From NCBI GenBank assembly GCA_021733795.1, contig JAIPKB010000028.1:1-37982 (forward strand): a stretch of 37,982 nucleotides of DNA. Direction: 5' to 3'. The position numbers and the translations under genes are program-made. Source of the stretch: Akkermansiaceae bacterium (lineage in GTDB: Bacteria > Verrucomicrobiota > Verrucomicrobiia > Verrucomicrobiales > Akkermansiaceae). The notes under the pieces are model-generated. The model saw only the letters and a program-made list of their open reading frames with translations. It made no database searches and was not told where the DNA came from. Positions 7,541-16,439 of this stretch are shown here, piece by piece (the stretch's first letter is position 1; each line of letters starts with the position of its first letter).

Positions 7541-8209
7541 TTACTGAGCCTTCGGCGGCTCCGCTGGCTGTTTGGCTTTGGCGGCCTGGAGGGCATGGAG
7601 GTAGGCGATCACCGCCCAGCGGTCGCGCACCGGGAGATTGGGACCGTAAGCCCCCATCAATCCTTTGCCCTTGGTGATGACCTCGAAGATGCGGCCGTCC
7701 GGATAGGTATCGGGAGTGAGGGCGTTGAGTTTGGCGTTCGGATTGGCAGCCACCGGCACGCCGTAGGTGGAGGTGATCCCCTGGCCATTCCCGGACGGGC
7801 CGTGGCAGAGGGCGCAGTTGATGGTGAAAACCTCCCGGCCGTGGCGGATCAGGTCATCCGCGTTTGCCGGCGTGAGCTGGAGTTCCTCCGGCATCCCGTT
7901 GGCATAGTAGTCTCCCACATGGCCGGTGTAGTAATAGCCGGTGCCGCCGCCGAACTCGTATTCCGGGATCCCGCCGAGCTCCCGCAGGCCGTCCTCGTTG
8001 AACCCCCGTGGCTGGGTCTGGACCACGGGCTGCCGGGCACCCTGGCCGTCGGCGAAGAACGCATCCGGCTGCTGGGCGCGGAGCACATCCTGCTCATCCA
8101 TGTCCGGAAAGATCCGGAGCGGTGGCTTGGTGAACTTCTCGCCGCGGAATCCGAAGATCCCGACCACGAGCACCAGGATGATCGCATAGATTAGGAAAAA
8201 GTAGCGCAT
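7541..8209 (-). CDS. actE: Alternative complex III monoheme cytochrome ActE
   Basis: ActE is the monoheme cytochrome c subunit of alternative complex III, likely the exit point for electrons. The 222-residue protein begins MRYFFLIYAIILVLVVGIFG, an N-terminal membrane helix, followed by the family's linker with FPDMDEQDVLRAQQ and FFADGQGARQPV. The heme site is CALCH at residues 132-136 (CALCHGPSGNGQG), with a Met-containing region GKGLMGAYGPNLPVRDRWAV near the C-terminus. The start is the ATG at 8209. The upstream in-frame extension lies in actD and a heptamer repeat and is not coding. The 35-base spacer before the start holds four ATTTGAG units. Confidence 0.95.
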   Translation of the reverse strand: MRYFFLIYAIILVLVVGIFGFRGEKFTKPPLRIFPDMDEQDVLRAQQPDAFFADGQGARQPVVQTQPRGFNEDGLRELGGIPEYEFGGGTGYYYTGHVGDYYANGMPEELQLTPANADDLIRHGREVFTINCALCHGPSGNGQGITSTYGVPVAANPNAKLNALTPDTYPDGRIFEVITKGKGLMGAYGPNLPVRDRWAVIAYLHALQAAKAKQPAEPPKAQ

Positions 8210-8214
8210 GGGAA

Positions 8215-8242
8215 ATTTGAGATTTGAGATTTGAGATTTGAG
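8215..8242. repeat. Tandem array (ATTTGAG)4 between actD and actE
   Basis: Four exact 7-base units fill the actD-actE spacer, ending 5 bases upstream of the actE start. The 20-base string at 8211-8230 is identical to 8825-8844, in the next upstream spacer. In sense orientation the units read CTCAAAT. The array replaces the place where a ribosome binding site would be expected. Confidence 0.9.
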
Positions 8243-8243
8243 A

Positions 8244-8801
8244 TCACTGGTCTTCCTCCTCGACGAGTTCGATATCGGCGCCGCCGGCGGCTTCGAGCAG
8301 TTCCCGGGTGGCGGTGGCGCTGAAGTTCGGGTCACGGGCCTCGATCGCGATGAAGAAGCCGTCGTCGGTGCTGCGGTGGAACTGGTTGCTGGCAAACAGC
8401 GGATGGTTGAGGCGGGGCAGCTTGATCAGGGCGAGCAACCCGAATAGTACGGTGAAGCCGGAAAACAACACCGTCATTTCGAACATGATCGGGAAGAAGG
8501 CCGGCACCGTGAAGATATTGGCCGGCTTGCCCTGCACCACGGTGGGAAAGATCACCACCTGGGTGGTGTAGGCCAGAGTAAATGCAGTCGTCGTCCCGGT
8601 CATGCCGCCGAAGAAGACGAACCATGGCAGGATCGACCGCTTGAGGCCCATGGCACCGTCCAGCCCGTGGATCGGATAGGGCGAGTAGCAGTCCCATTTC
8701 TTGAAGCCGGCGTCCCGGACGTTCTCCGCCGCCTTGTACAGGGCGGAGGCGCTCTTGAACCGGGCCAGATAGCCGTAAACGCGTTTGCGGGTGGTGCTCA
8801 C
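8244..8801 (-). CDS. actD: Alternative complex III subunit ActD
   Basis: ActD is a small two-helix subunit of alternative complex III. The 185-residue protein has the family N-terminus (VYGYLARFKSASALYKAAENVRDAGFKKWDCYSPYPIHG, residues about 8-47), then GLKRSILPWFVFFGGMTG entering the first helix and a second helix around MFEMTVLFSGFTVLFGLLAL. The family HP motif is present (LNHPLFAS). The C-terminus (FFIAIEARDPNF, then a Glu-rich end) is cytoplasmic and ferredoxin-like in known members. The start codon is GTG at 8799-8801. The gene lies between actC and actE, with heptamer repeats in both flanking spacers. Confidence 0.95.
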   Translation of the reverse strand: MSTTRKRVYGYLARFKSASALYKAAENVRDAGFKKWDCYSPYPIHGLDGAMGLKRSILPWFVFFGGMTGTTTAFTLAYTTQVVIFPTVVQGKPANIFTVPAFFPIMFEMTVLFSGFTVLFGLLALIKLPRLNHPLFASNQFHRSTDDGFFIAIEARDPNFSATATRELLEAAGGADIELVEEEDQ

Positions 8802-8828
8802 TGTGGGAAGATGGATTTAATATTGGAA

Positions 8829-8842
8829 ATTTGAGATTTGAG
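8829..8842. repeat. Tandem array (ATTTGAG)2 between actC and actD
   Basis: Two exact heptamer units lie in the 49-base actC-actD spacer. They belong to the same 20-base direct repeat found upstream of actE (GGAAATTTGAGATTTGAGAT, at 8825-8844 and 8211-8230). Confidence 0.85.
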
Positions 8843-8850
8843 ATTCACTT

Positions 8851-10320
8851 TCAGACGAGTTCCTTTTGATAGGCGGGTTCCTTGATCACCCCTGGATCCG
8901 GGTGGTCCTGATGGTCGTCGAAGTGCGGATCGCTTTCGCGCTTGGCCCACTTGACTTCGGCGATGTTGATGCAGGGCAGGAAGCGCAGGAACAACAGGAA
9001 CAAGGTCAGGAAAAACCCGATGGTGCCGATGAACAGAATGCAGTCCGCGGCGGAAGGCGAGTAGGTTTTCCAATCGCCCGGCAGCCACGAACGGGCCAGC
9101 GTGGTGACAATGATGACGAATCGCTCGAACCACATGCCGACGTTGACGAACATCGAGACGATCATCACCACCCACAGGTTTTCCCGGCAGACCTTGAACC
9201 AGAATACCTGGGGCGAGACCACATTGCAGATCATCATCACCGCATACGCCCACCAGTAGGGACCGGCCATGCGGAACTTGAACGCGTCCATTTCATAAAT
9301 GGCCCCGGAGTAGAACGCGACGAACAACTCCATCAGATAGGCGTAACCGACGATCGTGCCAGTCAGCAGGATGATCTTCGCCATGTTGTCGATGTGCTTC
9401 ATGGTGATCAGATCCTGCAAGCCGTAGATGAAACGGGCGGGAACCATGATCGTGAGCACCATCGCAAACCCACCGAAGATCGCGCCGGCCACGAAATAGG
9501 GCGGGAAGATCGTGGTGTGCCAACCGGGCACCACCGAGGTGGCGAAGTCGAATGACACCACCGAGTGCACTGAAAGCACCAGCGGGGTGGATAGGGCGGC
9601 CAGCAACAGATAGGCCATTTCGTAGTGACTCCACTGGCGGTTGCCGCCACGCCAACCGAGCGAAAGCAAGCCATAGATGAACTTGCGGATCCCGGGCTTG
9701 CAACGGTCGCGGATGGACGCGAGGTCCGGCACCATGCCAAGGAACCAGAAGATCAGCGAGATGGTGAAATAGGTGGACACCGCGAACACGTCCCACAACA
9801 GCGGCGACTTGAAGTTCTGCCAGATCGCGTTGGCATTGGGCACCGGTGCCAGGAACCAGGCCATCCACACCCGCCCCACGTGAAAAGCCGGGAAGATCCC
9901 GGCGCACATCACCGCGAAGATCGTCATCGCCTCGGCGGCGCGGTTGATCGAAGTCCGCCAGTTCTGCCTTGTTAGGAAGAGGATCGCCGAAATCAGGGTG
10001 CCGGCGTGGCCGATGCCGATCCAGAACACGAAGTTGACGATCGGCCACCCCCACATCACCCGGTTGGTGTTGCCCCAGACGCCGACACCGGTGGAAACCA
10101 GATAGAACAAGCCGCCGCCCACGCCGATGGCGGCGATCAGCGCGGAGGGGATGAACAACAACCACCACAGGAGCGGCTGCTGGTTTTCCAGAACACCGCA
10201 GATCCGCGCGGTGATCCAATGATAGCTGCGTTCATTGAGAATGAGCTTTTCGCGCTCGAGTACCGGAAGCTTCGGCCCCTTGAGGGAAACGTCCGGAACA
10301 TGCTGGGTGGTGGAAGCCAT
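8851..10320 (-). CDS. actC: Alternative complex III quinol-binding subunit ActC (NrfD/PsrC-like)
   Basis: ActC is the large NrfD/PsrC-type membrane subunit that, with ActB, forms the menaquinol oxidation site. The 489-residue protein has about ten helices. Signature stretches include [40 protein letters not shown] followed by [20 protein letters not shown], and [36 protein letters not shown] is also typical. The N-terminal 35 residues are soluble. The start ATG is at 10320, and the gene lies 42 bases after actB. The C-terminal His/Asp-rich tail is cytoplasmic and variable in the family. Confidence 0.97.
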   Translation of the reverse strand: MASTTQHVPDVSLKGPKLPVLEREKLILNERSYHWITARICGVLENQQPLLWWLLFIPSALIAAIGVGGGLFYLVSTGVGVWGNTNRVMWGWPIVNFVFWIGIGHAGTLISAILFLTRQNWRTSINRAAEAMTIFAVMCAGIFPAFHVGRVWMAWFLAPVPNANAIWQNFKSPLLWDVFAVSTYFTISLIFWFLGMVPDLASIRDRCKPGIRKFIYGLLSLGWRGGNRQWSHYEMAYLLLAALSTPLVLSVHSVVSFDFATSVVPGWHTTIFPPYFVAGAIFGGFAMVLTIMVPARFIYGLQDLITMKHIDNMAKIILLTGTIVGYAYLMELFVAFYSGAIYEMDAFKFRMAGPYWWAYAVMMICNVVSPQVFWFKVCRENLWVVMIVSMFVNVGMWFERFVIIVTTLARSWLPGDWKTYSPSAADCILFIGTIGFFLTLFLLFLRFLPCINIAEVKWAKRESDPHFDDHQDHPDPGVIKEPAYQKELV

Positions 10321-10362
10321 GGGTGGTGGGAATGCTGGATTAAAGTGGGTTACTGGAATGGA

Positions 10363-13300
10363 TCAAACCATGTTGATGGTGGCCTTGCCGATATAGGGGG
10401 CGTCCGGCATCTCCTTGTTCGGGTTCTTGACGCGGGCCAGATAACTGGTGCGCGGCCGGGTGCCGATGTAATTGAGCAGATCGTAACAACGTTCGAGTTG
10501 CTTGGCACGCCCCATCGTGGATTTTTCCTGATCGAGGAGGTTGCCGAAAGCGATGGCCCCGGCCGGACAGGCGTCCTGACAGGCGGTTTTCACCGAATCC
10601 ACCGGAATCCTCAGGGTGGCCGTGGTGACTTCCATCTCGGTGGACGGCTTGCCCGCCACCAAGGCTTCCTGTTTCTGCCCACGCTTCTGGCGGATGACGG
10701 AATCCTTGAGACGTTGGACGCAGTAGGTGCATTTTTCCATCACCCCGCGCATGCGGACGGTGACGTTCGGGTTGCGCTGGAGATGGACCGCCTCACCCAC
10801 GGTTTTCTCGCCAAGCGGCCCCTTATAGAGGTTGTGGGCGACGAGCGGGTTGCGCTTGTTGTAATCGAAGAAGTTGAACCGGCGGGTCTTGTAGGGGCAG
10901 TTGTTGGCGCAGTAGCGGGTGCCGATGCAGCGGTTGTAGGCCATCGCGTTGAGCCCGTCCTCGGTGTGGACGGTGGCGTTGACCGGGCAGACGGTCTCGC
11001 AGGGAGCCAGCTCGCATTGCAGGCATGCCACCGGTTGCGGGACGAACGCCGGATTGTCCGCATCCACCGTGTTGTCCTTCTGCGTGGCGTAGTAGCGGTC
11101 CATCCGGATCCAGTGCATTTCACGCCCTTTGGCGACCTGCTGCTTGCCGACGATCGGGATGTTGTTCTCCGCCTGACAGGCGACCAGACAGGCGTTGCAG
11201 CCCATGCAGGCCGAGAGGTCGATCGACATCGCCCACTGGTGGAGTTCGTCGGTTAGAAAGTCCGGGGCCTTGCCGTCCTTGGTGGGATTCCACTTGGCGG
11301 AACCTTTCTGTTTGTAGAGGGAGATATTGGGCGGTGCGTGGGCGTCGTTGCCCTGAAGCTTCACCTTCGCGAGTTGCTGCTCGAAGGTTTCCTCTTCGTG
11401 AAGGATGGTGGTGTGGGTCATCGTTGACACCTCGCGGGCCAGGGCGCGGCCATACATCGCACTATGCTCTTGAGTGAGAGCCACGGAATAGACCTTGCCG
11501 GTTTTTTCGACCTTGCCGCCAGTGGCGAAATACGGGCTCTTGGCGTCGCGCAGCGGATAGGCGTCAAAGCCGCGGTTGATGCCGACCAAGCCGACATGGG
11601 AGGCTTTCCGCGGACCTCGCTTCAACTCGTCCTCTTCGTCGAATCCCTGCCCGTAGCCGAGCGGAATCACCAGCGTGTTTTCGGCCTGACCGAAGGAAAT
11701 CAGTACCGGAATCTCAAGGGTGCGACCGTTGACGGTGACCGCGATCATGGGAGCGCGGCGGTTTTCGCCCTCGCCGTCGGGCGAGACCTTGCCGTATTTG
11801 CCTTCGATCCCCAGCACCTTGGTGACGGGTTCCGGATCGATGATCAGGTCGTAGATGCCCAATTCCTTGGCGGTCTTGGGAGCCACCAGCGCGGCGTTGT
11901 CCCAGGTGAGCTTGGAAACCGGATCGGGTGCTTCCTGGAGCCAACCGTTGTCGATCCAGCGGCCGTCGTAAACCGAGGCATCCGTGGCGAACACAATCTC
12001 CAACGACCCCACAGTGGGCGCGACGGCTTTGGCCGCGGCAATCTCGTCAGCGGTGGTGGTGGCAAGCTTGGGCACCACCAGCGGATAGGCCGACCCCTCA
12101 TGGAAACCATTGCGGAGCAGTTTTTTCCAAGACTCCTCCCCTTCCCCGGCAAGCGCGCCGAAGGTGGTCCGGACGGCGGTGTAGGCTGGCGACGGTTCGC
12201 CCTTCGCCCCCTCGCCGGTGAGCAGCTCGCCCTTTTCCGAGAGCAGGGCCAGCAGCAGTTCGAATTCGGAAACCGCGGCCGGATAGAGCGGCAGGATCAT
12301 CGGCTGCACCACGGTATAGGTGCCAAGGGAACTGCGGGTGTCCGACCAGGATTCCAGATAATGGGCCGCCGGGAGATGCCAGGTGGCGGCGTGGGCGGTG
12401 GCATCGGCGCGGGATCCGAGATGGATGCTGGTTTTGAGCTTGGCAAACGCTTCGCCGAACATCAGTCCGGGCAGGGCGTCGTGAAGCGGATTGGCCGGGG
12501 TGAGCGTCACCAATGTTTCCACCGCTCCGGAATTGATATCGGCCACCAGCGTGGCGAGGCTGCCAAGGCCGGTGGTCTCGGTTTTCACGGCAACCAGCGG
12601 CTTGCCTTCGCCGATGTTGCCCAGAGCCAGATTCATTGCCAGTGCCACATGATGCACGGCAGCCGGTTGGCGGGAGCCGGCCAGCACCAGACATCTGCCC
12701 TTGTGCGCCATCAGATCATCGATCACGCCCTTGAACCATTTCATCTGGTTGTCGTCGGTGAGCAAGGGGATCGAACTGACGAGATCCAGGTTGGAAATGA
12801 TCCCCCGGGCGATCTGGGCCGCGGCGTTCAGCACCTGGCTGGGTGCCATGCGCAGTCGATGGTCGGCCATGCCTCCGGTCAGCGTGTAGGCGGTCTCCAC
12901 CGAGTAGAGGCGGTTCATCTTGTCCGCATCCGGTTTGGCCTCATAGCCTTTCCCCTCCGGCTTGCGCCGTTCGAAGAAGGGAGCCACCGGTCCCTGCGGA
13001 TCGGTACCGGCAAAATCACAATCCAGCGAAAGAATCCGGTCGGCCTTGGCAAAATCCGCCACCAACCGCACCCCGTCACCCAGCGCGGCAGCCGCCTCGC
13101 CCACCAGCGGTTCGTATTGGTAGAACTTGGCGGCACCATACTTCGCACTCAGCTCCTTGCGCAGCCTCGCGCGGGTGGGGCTGTCGTCACAACCCACCAA
13201 AAACCCGATTTTCGCAGCCGGCTCGGCGGCCAAGGCGGCGAGCACCGGTTCGAAATCTGCTTTGGCGGCCTTTTTCCCGCCCTTCAGCACATGGCGGGAC

Positions 13301-13767
13301 CGGGAGGGCGCGTAAAGATCGAGCACTGAAGCCTGGGCAAACGCGTCCGTGCCATCCGCCTCCGGGTGGAGATGGTTGGGCGCGAGCTTGGTCGGGCGCC
13401 CCTCGAACGAGGTCACCACCAGCGGCGTGGCACCTTGGGAGCGCGGCATGCTGCTGGCGTAGTAGACGGCATTACCGGGGATCACCCACTCCGGGGCTTT
13501 GGCGTAAGGGACGATGTAACGTTCCGGACGGCGGCAGGCAGCCATGCCCAGCCCGGCCAGCGCGGTGGAGGCCCCCATCAGCTTGAGAAACGAGCGGCGG
13601 GAAACCTCGGCGTCCTCACCATCGGCCATCTCGGCCGCTCCCTGCGGGAACTCGCGCTCCAGCCAGTGGCGGAATTCGGTGGTGTCTTCGAGCTGCCCCG
13701 TGCTGCGCCAGGCGACGGTGGTTTCGTCGGCGGGGACGGCGGGGTGATTCCAAGTGCGCTTGCTCAT
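10363..13767 (-). CDS. actB: Alternative complex III subunit ActB (molybdopterin-enzyme-like fused to FeS domain)
   Basis: ActB is the large periplasm-facing subunit of alternative complex III. The 1134-residue protein fuses a molybdopterin-oxidoreductase-like domain, which in this family carries no molybdenum cofactor, to an iron-sulfur domain from residue about 854. Cysteine groups there are CMGCNACLVAC, CLQCELAPCETVC, CIGTRYCANNC, CTYC and CQDAC, enough for the four clusters known in the family. Near the N-terminus SRRSFLKLMG (56-65) is a twin-arginine export motif, and C78 in GMAAC is lipobox-like. CIGTRYCANNCPYKTRRFNF is a near-invariant ActB string. The gene lies between actA (61-base gap) and actC. 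Confidence 0.98.
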   Translation of the reverse strand: MSKRTWNHPAVPADETTVAWRSTGQLEDTTEFRHWLEREFPQGAAEMADGEDAEVSRRSFLKLMGASTALAGLGMAACRRPERYIVPYAKAPEWVIPGNAVYYASSMPRSQGATPLVVTSFEGRPTKLAPNHLHPEADGTDAFAQASVLDLYAPSRSRHVLKGGKKAAKADFEPVLAALAAEPAAKIGFLVGCDDSPTRARLRKELSAKYGAAKFYQYEPLVGEAAAALGDGVRLVADFAKADRILSLDCDFAGTDPQGPVAPFFERRKPEGKGYEAKPDADKMNRLYSVETAYTLTGGMADHRLRMAPSQVLNAAAQIARGIISNLDLVSSIPLLTDDNQMKWFKGVIDDLMAHKGRCLVLAGSRQPAAVHHVALAMNLALGNIGEGKPLVAVKTETTGLGSLATLVADINSGAVETLVTLTPANPLHDALPGLMFGEAFAKLKTSIHLGSRADATAHAATWHLPAAHYLESWSDTRSSLGTYTVVQPMILPLYPAAVSEFELLLALLSEKGELLTGEGAKGEPSPAYTAVRTTFGALAGEGEESWKKLLRNGFHEGSAYPLVVPKLATTTADEIAAAKAVAPTVGSLEIVFATDASVYDGRWIDNGWLQEAPDPVSKLTWDNAALVAPKTAKELGIYDLIIDPEPVTKVLGIEGKYGKVSPDGEGENRRAPMIAVTVNGRTLEIPVLISFGQAENTLVIPLGYGQGFDEEDELKRGPRKASHVGLVGINRGFDAYPLRDAKSPYFATGGKVEKTGKVYSVALTQEHSAMYGRALAREVSTMTHTTILHEEETFEQQLAKVKLQGNDAHAPPNISLYKQKGSAKWNPTKDGKAPDFLTDELHQWAMSIDLSACMGCNACLVACQAENNIPIVGKQQVAKGREMHWIRMDRYYATQKDNTVDADNPAFVPQPVACLQCELAPCETVCPVNATVHTEDGLNAMAYNRCIGTRYCANNCPYKTRRFNFFDYNKRNPLVAHNLYKGPLGEKTVGEAVHLQRNPNVTVRMRGVMEKCTYCVQRLKDSVIRQKRGQKQEALVAGKPSTEMEVTTATLRIPVDSVKTACQDACPAGAIAFGNLLDQEKSTMGRAKQLERCYDLLNYIGTRPRTSYLARVKNPNKEMPDAPYIGKATINMV

Positions 13768-13828
13768 GTTGAACTTCGGGAGATGGGATTGTGGAAAATT
13801 TGGGGATGGGACCGGAAACCGGGGTGAA

Positions 13829-14539
13829 TCAATGGTGGCAGGTGGCGCAGGTGGTTTTCGGCGCGAGCTTGAACTGCTCCTTGAGCTTGAGTCCCAGATC
13901 TTCGGGAGTTTTGACGTTCATCGCGGCCATTTCCTCCGGGTGATCCTTGATGTATTGGGCCGCATCGTATTTGAGGTTATAGACTTCCTCGAGCGGACGA
14001 ACGTTTTGCTCCGGATTGCGGTGGCAATCAAGACACCAGCCCATCGAGAGGTTTTGGTCCTGAAAGACGGTCTCCATTTGATCCACCCGCCCGTGGCAGC
14101 TCTGGCAGGACATCCCGCGGTTGACGTGCGCGGAATGGTTGAATTTCACATAGTCCGGTGCCTTGTGGATCCGCACCCACTCGACCGGCTTGCCATCATA
14201 ACCGGGAAACGCCGGGTCCATCGACTTTCGCAACGCGGCGAGTTTCGGGCTTTCCTTCTGCACATGCTGGTGACAGTTCCAGCAGGTATTCCCCGAGGGA
14301 ACGTTGGAATGACCGGCAACATCGACGAACGAATGGCAGTAGCGGCAGTCCATCCCCACCTGATCCACGTGAATCTTGTGGGAAAACGGCATCGGTTGCG
14401 AAGGCTGATAGCCGACCACCAGGGATTTCGGCGTCGCGTAATAGGAAAAAGCGAGCATGACGCCAGCAGCCACCGAAAGCACGCAAAGCGCGATCTTCAG
14501 CGGCAGTAGGTTTGACCAACGGGGAAAGATGTTTGCCAT
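13829..14539 (-). CDS. actA: Alternative complex III pentaheme cytochrome ActA
   Basis: ActA is the multiheme cytochrome c subunit that carries electrons from the FeS clusters of ActB towards the acceptor. The 236-residue protein has one N-terminal membrane helix (about residues 14-32) and five CxxCH sites: CRYCH 65-69, CWNCH 86-90, CQSCH 145-149, CLDCH 169-173 and CATCH 231-235. Five hemes is the usual ActA number. Additional histidines (FSHKIHVDQ, FNHSAHVN) are the usual distal ligands. It is the first gene of the operon. The 154-base gap upstream holds the terminator of the next gene, and I see no convincing promoter there. Confidence 0.97.
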   Translation of the reverse strand: MANIFPRWSNLLPLKIALCVLSVAAGVMLAFSYYATPKSLVVGYQPSQPMPFSHKIHVDQVGMDCRYCHSFVDVAGHSNVPSGNTCWNCHQHVQKESPKLAALRKSMDPAFPGYDGKPVEWVRIHKAPDYVKFNHSAHVNRGMSCQSCHGRVDQMETVFQDQNLSMGWCLDCHRNPEQNVRPLEEVYNLKYDAAQYIKDHPEEMAAMNVKTPEDLGLKLKEQFKLAPKTTCATCHH

Positions 14540-14649
14540 GGGAGGGCTGTGGAAATGATGCTAGGGAATTCAGGAATCAAAAAAACGCTGCGCGGTCCCG
14601 AAAGGTGCCGTGCGGGCCACCGAGAAAGCAGATCGAACGGATTCTGACA

Positions 14650-14692
14650 ATCCAAAAACGAAAAAACTTCCGCCTGCGGCAGGCTGGCGGAA
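14650..14692 (-). terminator. Intrinsic terminator after the small membrane-protein gene
   Basis: On the minus strand TTCCGCC pairs with GGCGGAA (14668-14692), and an alternative inner stem GCCTG/CAGGC is possible. The hairpin is followed by GTTTTTTCGTTTTT (14667 down to 14654). It begins 1 base beyond the stop codon of the gene ending at 14694 and lies upstream of actA, so it should insulate the act operon from that gene. Confidence 0.75.
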
Positions 14693-14693
14693 A

Positions 14694-15023
14694 TCAGGAA
14701 TTCGCCCAGTTGAGCCCGCGCTCCTTGCGCCACTGGCGATAGGCCTCGGCCTGTTCACGTTTCGGCAGGGACCGCCGCTCCGGATCCCCCTGTAAAAACT
14801 CGGTGAACGCCCCATCCCTCGCTGGGGCGGGGCTCCGCTGATGCAGCGCCGCCTCCTGAGCCAGCTCTCCCTCCGCCAGGCGGGCCCGGTCTTCGTGCTC
14901 GGACAACAACCGTTCCATCCGCAGCAGACTGCCTCCCACCCTCCATACCGCGACCAGTATCATCAACAACATCAACAGGCCCAGCCCCAGCAAGGTGATC
15001 GTAATCGCTTCCGTCGTCTCCAT
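14694..15023 (-). CDS. Hypothetical single-pass membrane protein
   Basis: This 109-residue protein has an N-terminal helix (about residues 8-29, very Leu-rich) and a charged cytoplasmic part (MERLLSEHEDRARLAEGELA). It ends in a basic motif with DPERRSLPKREQAEAYRQW and RKERGLNW. That C-terminal pattern looks conserved rather than random, and a strong terminator follows the stop, so I treat it as real. I recognise no function. It is divergent from the MFS gene, with 156 bases between their starts in which I see no clear regulatory site. Confidence 0.65.
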   Translation of the reverse strand: METTEAITITLLGLGLLMLLMILVAVWRVGGSLLRMERLLSEHEDRARLAEGELAQEAALHQRSPAPARDGAFTEFLQGDPERRSLPKREQAEAYRQWRKERGLNWANS

Positions 15024-15179
15024 GCGGCAGACTCAAGCACATGCCGTCCCAGATGCAAAGCCCAAACCAGCCGCGAACCACCAAAAGGTAATCCTTCAAT
15101 CATCAGGATTCGTCAATCCACTGGCACAGTGGCCCGGGCGGTGGTAAGCTGGCGGCACCACGCGGGGTCCGTCGCTGCC

Positions 15180-16439
15180 ATGATCTTCCGCTTTTCACTC
15201 TACGGTTTTTTGAAGAACCTCCGGTTTTTCGAGGCGTTTCTGATCCTCGCCCTGCGGGAGCGCGGAATGGATTTCCTCGGCATCGGCGGGTTGATCGCCG
15301 TGCGGGAGATCGCCTCCAATCTCAGCCAGATCCCCTCGGGCGCGCTGGCCGACGCCATGGGCCGCCGCCGGTGCATGATCGTGAGCATGGCGGGCTATGT
15401 AGTCTCCTACCTGGTGCTCGGCCTGGCGGCTAACAACTGGCTGCTCATCGTGGCCATGATCCTCTACGGAACAGCCGATTCGTTCCGCGATGGCACGCAC
15501 AAGGCCATCATTTACGCATGGCTCAGACAGCAGGGGCGCGAGGATGAACGCACCAAAATCTATGGTTACACCCGCTCCTGGTCCAAGCTGGGCTCCGCGT
15601 TGTCCGCCCTGATCGCAGCCGCACTGGTGCTCGCCAGCGGCAGCTATTCGATCATCTTCCTCTGTAGCGCGGTGCCAGCGGCACTCAACCTAGTCAATCT
15701 GGCCACCTACCCGCGGACGCTTGACGAGACCATCCAGCGCGACGGACACGGGTTGATGAGAACCTGGCGTCACCTGCGCGATAGCTTTCGCGAAGTAGCC
15801 GGCAAAGCCGCGATGCGACGCCTCGTGGCGGACAGCGTGACGGTCGAAGGCAGTTATGCCGCCGTCAAGGACTACCTCCAGATCGTCGCCCAGGCCTGCG
15901 CGATCAGCCTCCCGTTGACCTTTGCGGTCACTGACCTCCGTCGCACTGCAGTGATCAGCGGCATCACCTATGCCGCCCTCCATTTCATCTCCAGCCGGGC
16001 CTCCCGGCAGGCCCACCGGTTTGAAACCCGTTGCGGCGGCACCGAACCGGCCGTGGCCCGCATCTACCAATACACCGCCGCAGGCATGTTGTTGTTGGGC
16101 CTCACTCTGGCCTGCGGGAGCGGATGGCTGGCCCTGCTGATCCTGATCGCCCTGGGCGTCACCCAGAACCTCTGGCGCCCCATCCACATCGGCAGGTTCG
16201 ACCGCGACGGCGACGAACGGCGGGCGGCCACCCTGCTGAGCATCGAATCCCAGGCCAGTTCCCTCGCCACCGCCATCTGGGCTCCGGCAATCGGCTGGCT
16301 GATCGACCATCTAGCCACCACTGCCGGCCCCCCCACGCTCGAGCAACTCTGGCCGATCGCGCTGCCCGGCCTGCCAATCATGATCGGTGCGTTCGTAATG
16401 CACCGGAAACCGGCCCTCAGCCGGTCTCCACGGCGCTAG
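15180..16439 (+). CDS. Major facilitator superfamily transporter
   Basis: This 419-residue inner-membrane protein has about twelve helices in two halves. The loop between helices 2 and 3 carries SGALADAMGRRRCM, the MFS motif A (GxLaDrxGrr type), and TADSFRDGTHKA lies in the region of helix 4. The substrate cannot be read from the sequence. I chose the ATG at 15180 (MIFRFSLYGFLKNLRFFEAF) because the upstream open frame overlaps the divergent gene and has no transporter-like sequence. The stop codon overlaps the stop of the convergent DUF971 gene by three bases in CTAG (16436-16439). Confidence 0.9.
   Translation: MIFRFSLYGFLKNLRFFEAFLILALRERGMDFLGIGGLIAVREIASNLSQIPSGALADAMGRRRCMIVSMAGYVVSYLVLGLAANNWLLIVAMILYGTADSFRDGTHKAIIYAWLRQQGREDERTKIYGYTRSWSKLGSALSALIAAALVLASGSYSIIFLCSAVPAALNLVNLATYPRTLDETIQRDGHGLMRTWRHLRDSFREVAGKAAMRRLVADSVTVEGSYAAVKDYLQIVAQACAISLPLTFAVTDLRRTAVISGITYAALHFISSRASRQAHRFETRCGGTEPAVARIYQYTAAGMLLLGLTLACGSGWLALLILIALGVTQNLWRPIHIGRFDRDGDERRAATLLSIESQASSLATAIWAPAIGWLIDHLATTAGPPTLEQLWPIALPGLPIMIGAFVMHRKPALSRSPRR

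Noticed and set aside
8215..8242. Heptamer array considered as a CRISPR array or iterons of an origin
   Set aside because: There are no spacers, the unit is only 7 bases, and no replication or cas genes are nearby.
11464..13329. Plus-strand open frame of 621 codons inside actB
   Set aside because: Antisense to ActB, whose motifs are unmistakable; low-complexity composition and no family features.
10363..13767. Calling ActB a functional molybdopterin oxidoreductase
   Set aside because: Context and iron-sulfur motifs make it ActB, a family whose molybdopterin-like domain carries no Mo cofactor.
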